Source of the DNA: JBBQYD01 sp942493075
Lineage (GTDB): Bacteria > Verrucomicrobiota > Verrucomicrobiia > Limisphaerales > UBA8199
DNA: 64,000 bases
Assembly: GCA_942493075.1 (NCBI GenBank)
Contig: OW818681.1
Location: 3,348,001-3,412,000 of the forward strand
Direction: 5' to 3'
A model generated the notes under the pieces. The model had not been told where the DNA came from and ran no database searches. It saw only the letters and a program-made list of their open reading frames with translations. The position numbers and the translations under genes were made by a program. Position 1 is the first letter of the stretch. The number at the start of each line of letters is the position of its first letter. Below are positions 58,413 to 64,000 of this stretch, in pieces.

Positions 58413-59280
58413 AAGTATTCGCAAGATCGGGATTATCGGGAATTCTGGCAAGAGTTCCTGCGCACCGGTGTTGAAGCAAGCTGTCCGCCTGATCACGCGT
58501 ACTGGCCGCAAGGTATTCTGTGATGAACCGACAGCCACCATGGCAAATCTGGATTGTGAGATTCTGCCTGACACAGCGGCTCTGGCCCGAGTAGCTGACC
58601 TGCTTCTGGTTTTCGGCGGGGATGGCACCATGCTGCGGGCTGCCCGTGAAGCAGCCGGTTCACGCACACCGATCCTCGGAATCAACATTGGTGGATTGGG
58701 GTTTCTCACAGCCGTACCTTCGAGTGAACTGGCACAAGCCCTGCAAGCCGTTTGGAAAGGGGAATTCAGTTTTGAGCAACGCGAACTGCTTCAAGTGTGC
58801 GGTCGATGCGGCGGGGGAATGATCGAAGCCAATGCGCTGAACGATATTGTGATCAGCCGCGGTCACGCCTCGCGACTTATAGAGGTGGAGGTTCGGGTGG
58901 ATAATGAGCCGCTGACCACTTACCGGTGTGATGGCCTGATCGTCAGCACTCCGACAGGCTCCACCGCGTATTCGTTGGCGGCCGGCGGAGCGGTGATCTT
59001 TCCCACCGCGAAAGTCATGAGTCTTACGCCGATCTGCCCTCACACCTTGACCAATCGTCCCTTGATCCTGCCGCTCACTTCCACGATCGAAGCCAAGATT
59101 GTTGATCCCAAGCCGGCAACAATGATCAGCGCGGACGGAAACATCATCAGCGAGTGCTCCGCAAATGACACCATCACGATCCGGCGCAGCAGACACAGCG
59201 TGCGGCTCATGCACCTGGCAGGAAGTTCATTTTGCGATACTTTGCGCCGCAAGTTGCACTGGCGTGGCGCTTACCGTTAA
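58396..59280 (+). CDS. nadK: NAD kinase
   Basis: The 294-residue enzyme makes NADP from NAD. It has the GGDG motif (LLVFGGDGTMLRAA, residues 70-83), LGINIGGLGFLTAVP, ANALNDIVISRG, GLIVSTPTGSTAYSLAAGG and the C-terminal CPHTLTNRPLI. The start is a TTG at 58396 inside the end of tlyA, which gives a normal length. No ATG is available before the first beta strand (IRKIGIIGN). Overlap with tlyA indicates one operon, as in several other bacteria. Confidence 0.93.
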   Translation: MKKLAESIRKIGIIGNSGKSSCAPVLKQAVRLITRTGRKVFCDEPTATMANLDCEILPDTAALARVADLLLVFGGDGTMLRAAREAAGSRTPILGINIGGLGFLTAVPSSELAQALQAVWKGEFSFEQRELLQVCGRCGGGMIEANALNDIVISRGHASRLIEVEVRVDNEPLTTYRCDGLIVSTPTGSTAYSLAAGGAVIFPTAKVMSLTPICPHTLTNRPLILPLTSTIEAKIVDPKPATMISADGNIISECSANDTITIRRSRHSVRLMHLAGSSFCDTLRRKLHWRGAYR

Positions 59281-59294
59281 AAGGCTTATTTCCT

Positions 59295-60353
59295 ATGGTC
59301 CGACTTAAAGACATAGCTGAACAGAGTGGCGTCTCCATCATGACCGTTTCAAAGGCGCTCCGCGACGCGCCGGATGTCTCGCCTGCCACGAAAGCGCGCA
59401 TCCGCCAACTCGCCCAGCAGTTGGGCTATGTCCCGGATAGCACCGCGCAGGGATTGCGCACCCGCACCAGCAAGTTGTTCGGCCTGGCGATTTCCTCCAT
59501 GGTCAATCCGGTGTTCGCACGCGTCGTGTTAGCAATCGAGGAGCGATCGTCAGCCCTTGGCTACGAAATCCTGCTGGCCCACACGCTTAATCAACCCGAG
59601 CGCGAGGAAGCCTGTCTGCGGCGCTTTCTGGCCCGCCGGGTCGATGGCATTTTTGTTTCTCCGGTCTATCGCATAGGCACGGAATCAGCCGCTTACAAAG
59701 AAATCCAGGCACGCGGCATACCAACGATCGTGCTGGGGCATGCCGCCCCTTTCTGCAACCAATTCATCAATGTCGCCTCTGACGATGTGAATGGCAGTTA
59801 TGGAGTTACCAAGCACCTGCTTGGGCTGGGTCATCGTCGTATCGCGTTTCTATCAGGGCCACTCGCCACTCCATGGTCGGCCGAAAGGTTTGATGGCTAT
59901 CGCCGCGCCCTGCGTGAAAGTGGCCTCGATGTGGACGACACTTTGATTTTCCAGGCGGGTCGCACTGTTGAAGATGGCGCGAAGGCTGCCATGCAACTCA
60001 TTAACGAGCGAACCGATGCCACGGCAGTCCAAGCTGTAAATGACCTGGTGGCGGTAGGCTGTGCGGACGAATTGCTTCGGCAGGGGCTTTCCATTCCTGG
60101 TGACATTTCCGTTGCGGGGTTTGGGAACACGCTGGTGGGCGAGTATTTTCGCGTTCCGCTCACCACAGTCAGGCAGCCCAAGTTTCGCCTTGGAGTGGCC
60201 GCGGTAGAAATGATGCAGTCATTATTGAAGGGCCAGCATGTCGAATCACAGCGTTTGGCCGCGATTCTTGCTGAACGCGCCTCCACCGGCACTCCTCCTG
60301 CTTCTTCCAGGCTGAAGGGCTTGCAGCCACATGGCTCAAGCGCAACAGCATGA
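59295..60353 (+). CDS. LacI-family transcriptional regulator
   Basis: The 352-residue protein has the LacI helix-turn-helix at residues 1-50 (MVRLKDIAEQSGVSIMTVSK, hinge TAQGLRTRTS) and a periplasmic-binding-like sensor domain (LFGLAISSMVNPVFARVVLA, VDGIFVSPVY, HRRIAFLSGP, AVQAVNDLVAVGCADEL, ISVAGFGNT). It probably responds to a sugar-like ligand. The ATG at 59295 is chosen over the upstream open frame. The stop overlaps the next gene as ATGA, which links it to a pseudopilin-like protein, and it is 14 bases after nadK. Confidence 0.9.
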   Translation: MVRLKDIAEQSGVSIMTVSKALRDAPDVSPATKARIRQLAQQLGYVPDSTAQGLRTRTSKLFGLAISSMVNPVFARVVLAIEERSSALGYEILLAHTLNQPEREEACLRRFLARRVDGIFVSPVYRIGTESAAYKEIQARGIPTIVLGHAAPFCNQFINVASDDVNGSYGVTKHLLGLGHRRIAFLSGPLATPWSAERFDGYRRALRESGLDVDDTLIFQAGRTVEDGAKAAMQLINERTDATAVQAVNDLVAVGCADELLRQGLSIPGDISVAGFGNTLVGEYFRVPLTTVRQPKFRLGVAAVEMMQSLLKGQHVESQRLAAILAERASTGTPPASSRLKGLQPHGSSATA

Positions 60354-60775
60354 AGAAGTTACTAATAACCACCCTCATTATCACCGTGCTCCTTAGCTGC
60401 CTCAGTGTGGCTAAAGGTTGGACACTCCGCCGGGGCGATGTCAAAATTGCAAAATTCCACTCAGACTGCAACAGCCTCATTCTGGGGCTTCAGCAATATA
60501 AGGAATTTTTTGGGATCTACCCGGAAGGCAGTAACGGGCAGATGGTCAAGAGCATGCTCGGACAGGGCACTTCCGAAAAGAAGGTAGTGATCCTATCAAT
60601 CCGAACAAGTGAACTGAACGACAAGGGCGAGATCACGGATCCCTGGGGGACTGCGCTCCAGTTCTATTTCTCCCACAACGAAGTCATGATCCGGTCCGCA
60701 GGACCGAACAAGGCCTTCGAGGATAGCTCGGTGGAGACCACCGATGATCTATACCGAACCGTTGGAAAGAAATAG
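60350..60775 (+). CDS. Pseudopilin-like exported protein (GspG-type C-terminal domain)
   Basis: The 141-residue protein has an N-terminal hydrophobic segment (LLITTLIITVLLSCLS) and a C-terminal part like the type II secretion pseudopilin GspG: SLILGLQQYKEFFGIYPEGS, ITDPWGTALQFYFSHNEVMI, IRSAGPNKAFEDSS and TDDLYRTV. The usual prepilin cleavage site and the Glu at +5 are not apparent, so assembly into a pilus is doubtful. Its ATGA overlap with the LacI-type regulator suggests translational coupling. Convergent with the rsmB-like gene four bases downstream. Confidence 0.72.
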   Translation: MKKLLITTLIITVLLSCLSVAKGWTLRRGDVKIAKFHSDCNSLILGLQQYKEFFGIYPEGSNGQMVKSMLGQGTSEKKVVILSIRTSELNDKGEITDPWGTALQFYFSHNEVMIRSAGPNKAFEDSSVETTDDLYRTVGKK

Positions 60776-60779
60776 CTGA

Positions 60780-61919
60780 TCAACCGGTGCGCCGCCAACC
60801 GACGACGAACATCCCGTTCCCGCGACACTCTTCCGTACGATAGGTGATCGAGGAATTGGGATCTTTTGCGTGGAGCGGATCAGTCAACGCCAAGGGTTGC
60901 AGTTCCGGGTGATCCGGCGCAAATTTGTTGACCACGTCAATGGTTTCAGAACGCGTCAAAGTACAGACTGAATAAATCAATTTTCCCCCTGGCTTGACTG
61001 CCGATGCGGCATGATTCAACAAATCGAGCTGCACCTGTCCCAGTTCCCGCACGTCATCTGGGCTCGTGGTCCATCGGGCATGCGGGTTCCGATGCCATGT
61101 CCCAATCCCGCTGCACGGAGCATCCACCAGCACGCCATCGAACTTGGTCTTGGTTGGCAGTTTTAACCCGCCGTTCCAAGGCGCCATCCGATAATTAAAC
61201 ATCTTCGATCGGGCAGCCCGCTGTTTGAGCTTTCGGAGCCGCCATTCTGCACGATCCGAGACCCACAGCAATCCACGGTTCTCCATCAAATCGGAGAGGT
61301 GCAGGGCTTTGCCGCCCTCTCCAGCGCAAGCATCCCACCAAGTCTCTCCTGGAACGGGTGCGCAAATGAGCCCAACCATTTGTGAGCTCAGATCCTGCAG
61401 CTCAAAACTGCCCGCACGAAAATCCGGGATGCGGAAAAGGTCCTCAGGACCAAAGTAGCGAAGTGCATCGGCCAGTTCTTCAGGACCTGCCGGTTCTGCC
61501 AACCCCAGGCTCCGCATGAGGGAGGGCCCCTGCCCTTTCTTTGCGCGTAACCACAAAGGCGGCAGACTCTGCAACGCGTGTGCCCACGCCGGTGTAATCT
61601 CAATTTCGTCCTTCACCCAGGCTGGAACAGCTCGTTCACACAACTCCTCCTCTGGAAAGCTGCCTGGCTCATGCTGGAAGACCTCCATCAACTCCAGCGC
61701 GGCATTGATTCGATCTGGAAGCGGGTCGGTTTCCTTCAGCCACTGGAACCACCTGTAGTAGGCAAAAACAGCCTCACTAGTTCGAGCGTATTCCCCGCGT
61801 GTCAAGCCGCGTTCCTCACGCAGCACAAGCCGCAGGGTTTGATCCGCAGGATGCTCGTGGTCCGCCCGGTCGATTACCCTTCGGGCAACCGCCAGCACCT
61901 GGTCGTGTCGAATAGGCAT
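60780..61919 (-). CDS. RsmB/NOP2-Sun-type RNA cytosine methyltransferase
   Basis: The 379-residue protein belongs to the NOL1/NOP2/Sun family of 5-methylcytosine RNA methyltransferases. The C-terminal catalytic part has QDLSSQMVGLICAPVPGETW, SAM motif DACAGEGGKALHL, DAPCSGIGTWHRNPHARW (motif IV Cys) and IYSVCTLTRSET (motif VI catalytic Cys). The N-terminal 180 residues are helical, as in RsmB. 16S rRNA C967-type modification is the likely role. It follows aconitase on the minus strand with nine bases between them. Confidence 0.87.
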   Translation of the reverse strand: MPIRHDQVLAVARRVIDRADHEHPADQTLRLVLREERGLTRGEYARTSEAVFAYYRWFQWLKETDPLPDRINAALELMEVFQHEPGSFPEEELCERAVPAWVKDEIEITPAWAHALQSLPPLWLRAKKGQGPSLMRSLGLAEPAGPEELADALRYFGPEDLFRIPDFRAGSFELQDLSSQMVGLICAPVPGETWWDACAGEGGKALHLSDLMENRGLLWVSDRAEWRLRKLKQRAARSKMFNYRMAPWNGGLKLPTKTKFDGVLVDAPCSGIGTWHRNPHARWTTSPDDVRELGQVQLDLLNHAASAVKPGGKLIYSVCTLTRSETIDVVNKFAPDHPELQPLALTDPLHAKDPNSSITYRTEECRGNGMFVVGWRRTG

Positions 61920-61928
61920 TGAGTTTTC

Positions 61929-64000
61929 CTAAGCCTGGGCGATGAGTTGACGAAGCACGAACGGCAGTATCCCGCCGTGACGGTAGTAATCAACTTCGAT
62001 CGGCGTATCGATACGGCAGCGAACCGGCACATCTTCGGTCAGGCCATTTGTCCGGGTGACCTTCAGGACCAGGTCCTGTTGCGGGCGGATTGAGCCGTCC
62101 AGACCGAGCACTTCGAATGTTTCTGTACCATCAAGGTTCAGAGATCGCGCGCTGACTCCCTCTTTGAATTGCAGCGGCAAGACTCCCATTCCAATCAGGT
62201 TTGACCGGTGAATGCGCTCGTAGCTCTGGGCGACCACGCATTTCACGCCCAGTAACGATGTTCCTTTGGCCGCCCAATCGCGGGAGCTGCCCGTGCCGTA
62301 TTCTTGCCCGGCGACCACGATTAGTGGCGTTCCATGTTCAGCGTAACGCATCGCGGCGTCATAGATGCTCATCTGTTCACCAGTGGGTTGATAGCGTGTT
62401 ACACCGCCCTCGACCCCGGGAACCATGAGGTTCTTGATCCGCACGTTGGCAAAGGTTCCCCGAGTCATCACCCTGTCGTTGCCTCGTCTCGAACCGTAGC
62501 TATTGAAGTCGGCAAACTCGACCCCGTGATCTTGCAGATACCTGCCCGCCGGCGAGCTCTTTTTAATACTGCCTGCAGGTGAGATGTGGTCGGTCGTAAC
62601 ACTGTCACCAAAGATTCCCAATGCCCGTGCACCGCGGATTGGCTTGATCTCTCCGGCAGCGAGTTGAAAATTCGTAAAGAATGGCGGCTCCTGGATATAA
62701 GTGCTGGCCTGGTCCCATTGATAAGCGTTTCCAGTGGATGCAGGAATTTCGTTCCATTTTGGATTCTGGCTGGCGAAATCTCGATAGAGCTTTTGGAACA
62801 CTTCCGGTTTCAACGCATGGCTCATCATGTCGCGCACCTCCTGCAACGTGGGCCAGATATCGCGGAGAAACACCGGTTGCCCTTCACGATTCTTGCCCAG
62901 CGGCTCGGACGTTAGATCGATGTCCACTCGCCCCGCCAGTGCAAAGGCAACTACCAGAGGCGGAGACATCAGGAAATTGGCCTTGATGTTCTGGTGCACA
63001 CGCGCCTCGAAATTGCGGTTGCCCGAAAGCACCGAGGCAGCGACGACATCGTGCTTTACCACCGCCTCGTCAATTGGCGCCGGAAGAGGGCCCGAGTTGC
63101 CGATGCAAGTCGTGCACCCGTATCCAACCAGATTGAAGCCAAGCTGATCCAGGTACGGTTGTAATCCGGTCTTATCCAAGTAATCGCTCACGACGCGTGA
63201 TCCTGGAGCTAGCGAAGCTTTCACAAGCGGATTCACGGTCAGACCCCGTTCCACGGCTTTCTTTGCAAGCAACCCCGCAGCCAGCATGACGGACGGATTG
63301 CTGGTGTTGGTGCAGCTTGTAATTGCGGCAATCAGCACGCTGCCGTGCCGTAACACACCATCCGTCTGAACAGCCGCTTCATCAACCTGGTTAGGCGTCG
63401 GGCGGTTATTCACCATCTCCAACTCAGTGGTTGGGTTGGTATTTCGAACCTGGGCGGATTGCAGGGTCACCGGCTCCTGACTGCCGCCTCCAGAAGTCGG
63501 CGCTTCATGAGCGCTTACGGCAAAAACGTTGCTCAGTTCCTCTGGCTTCTTGCCAAAGCCATTCTCGGTGATCGGCCGGGTGAATGCGTTGCGGAATTCA
63601 TTCTTTAGCTGAGGCAGCTCGATACGGTCCTGCGGACGCTTTGGCCCGGCTACGCTTGGCGAAACCGTGCTCAGATCCAGGTCGAATACAGCAGAGTAAT
63701 TCACCTCACCTTTCTTAGGAATTCCGAACAGGTTCTGCGCCCGATAGTAATTCTCGCAGGTCCTGCATTGCTCTTCGCTTCGACCCGTTGCGCGGAGGTA
63801 GCTGATAGTCTCCTCATCGATTGGGAAGAAACCCATGGTTGCACCATATTCAGGAGCCATGTTTGCGATCGTCGCGCGATCTACAACGGGCAGTGCGGCA
63901 GCGCCCGGCCCGAAAAATTCCACGAATTTTCCAACGACCTTGGCCTTCCGTAACATCTGCGTAATTGTGAGAGCCAGATCCGTTGCCGTGACTCCCTCCC
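61929..64000 (-). CDS. acnA: Aconitate hydratase (5-prime end cut by window edge)
   Basis: This citric-acid-cycle enzyme interconverts citrate and isocitrate with a 4Fe-4S cluster. The visible part of about 690 residues contains AITSCTNTSNPSVMLAAGLL and GYGCTTCIGNSGPLP, which supply the three cluster cysteines, and SVTTDHISPAGSI, GSRRGNDRVMTRGTFANVRI and AGQEYGTGSSRDWAAKGT of the C-terminal swivel domain. The frame is open to the right edge of the window (residues such as VTATDLALTITQ before the first internal Met), so the true start lies outside. The aconitase A type is indicated by the domain order. Confidence 0.94.
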   Translation of the reverse strand, partial: EGVTATDLALTITQMLRKAKVVGKFVEFFGPGAAALPVVDRATIANMAPEYGATMGFFPIDEETISYLRATGRSEEQCRTCENYYRAQNLFGIPKKGEVNYSAVFDLDLSTVSPSVAGPKRPQDRIELPQLKNEFRNAFTRPITENGFGKKPEELSNVFAVSAHEAPTSGGGSQEPVTLQSAQVRNTNPTTELEMVNNRPTPNQVDEAAVQTDGVLRHGSVLIAAITSCTNTSNPSVMLAAGLLAKKAVERGLTVNPLVKASLAPGSRVVSDYLDKTGLQPYLDQLGFNLVGYGCTTCIGNSGPLPAPIDEAVVKHDVVAASVLSGNRNFEARVHQNIKANFLMSPPLVVAFALAGRVDIDLTSEPLGKNREGQPVFLRDIWPTLQEVRDMMSHALKPEVFQKLYRDFASQNPKWNEIPASTGNAYQWDQASTYIQEPPFFTNFQLAAGEIKPIRGARALGIFGDSVTTDHISPAGSIKKSSPAGRYLQDHGVEFADFNSYGSRRGNDRVMTRGTFANVRIKNLMVPGVEGGVTRYQPTGEQMSIYDAAMRYAEHGTPLIVVAGQEYGTGSSRDWAAKGTSLLGVKCVVAQSYERIHRSNLIGMGVLPLQFKEGVSARSLNLDGTETFEVLGLDGSIRPQQDLVLKVTRTNGLTEDVPVRCRIDTPIEVDYYRHGGILPFVLRQLIAQA

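Overview
The window looks like a chromosomal segment of a Verrucomicrobiota bacterium, most likely of the Pedosphaera/Limisphaerales type. This is inferred from gene content, with no database search. The supporting signs are a GxxExxY-type PD-(D/E)XK protein, a secreted lysozyme carrying autotransporter-associated beta-strand repeats, DUF6807 and DUF4159 proteins, secreted proteins ending in a short motif like FYRL, and several Tat-exported sugar or amidohydrolase enzymes. Housekeeping genes (nuoBCD, accD, alaS, cdsA, nadK, tlyA, aconitase, sulfate uptake) lie between accessory and repeat-rich stretches. No rRNA, tRNA or CRISPR array was seen.

Layout. 1-1504 holds nuoBCD on the minus strand, with nuoD cut by the window edge. 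1685-6988 holds a small Cys/Lys-rich exported protein, a Tat-exported fucose-isomerase-like protein, a PfkB kinase, three perfect 443-bp tandem copies of a GxxExxY gene, and cdsA. 7133-11398 has a secreted GH25 lysozyme followed by a D-aminoacylase. 11936-16942 is a sulfate ABC transporter operon (sbp-cysT-cysW-cysA) with a DUF309 gene behind it and a divergent Rrf2-type regulator. 17269-26862 is a run of exported proteins: DUF6807, an unlisted 43-residue entericidin-like lipoprotein, a sugar-binding lipoprotein, an NlpC/P60-like protein with Ig domains, a membrane-anchored propeller, a PQQ-type sugar dehydrogenase and a Gly/Ser-rich protein. 27096-31253 contains a hairpin element, accD, comF, a long extragenic hairpin and an IS110-family insertion sequence whose 5-prime non-coding region folds like a bridge RNA.

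31254-45504 contains alaS and, divergent from it, a tightly coupled seven-gene operon: moxR, DUF58, two VWA membrane proteins, a large membrane/coiled-coil protein, DUF4159 and a tetraheme phosphoesterase-like lipoprotein. Nearly every junction is an ATGA, TGATG or similar overlap, so the seven products probably act together at the cell envelope. 45505-47520 is a repeat cluster: three copies of a roughly 120-bp hairpin element, a diverged 460-bp duplication, a gene remnant and the intact lipoprotein gene it came from. The same terminal repeats bound the element at 27096, but around a different central hairpin, so this is a dispersed family.

47521-64000 contains a propeller gene broken by one extra base, a Tat-exported TIM-barrel protein, an amidohydrolase, a beta-helix protein, a MidA-like methyltransferase, a twitching-motility set (two PilT-type ATPases plus a receiver-like protein without the phospho-acceptor Asp), tlyA-nadK, a LacI regulator coupled to a pseudopilin-like gene, an RsmB-like methyltransferase and aconitase cut by the right edge.

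The strongest leads are the perfect gene triplication, the hairpin-element family with exchangeable cores and an inverted tip, the IS110 element with matching end repeats and a candidate bridge RNA, and the seven-gene MoxR/VWA/tetraheme operon.
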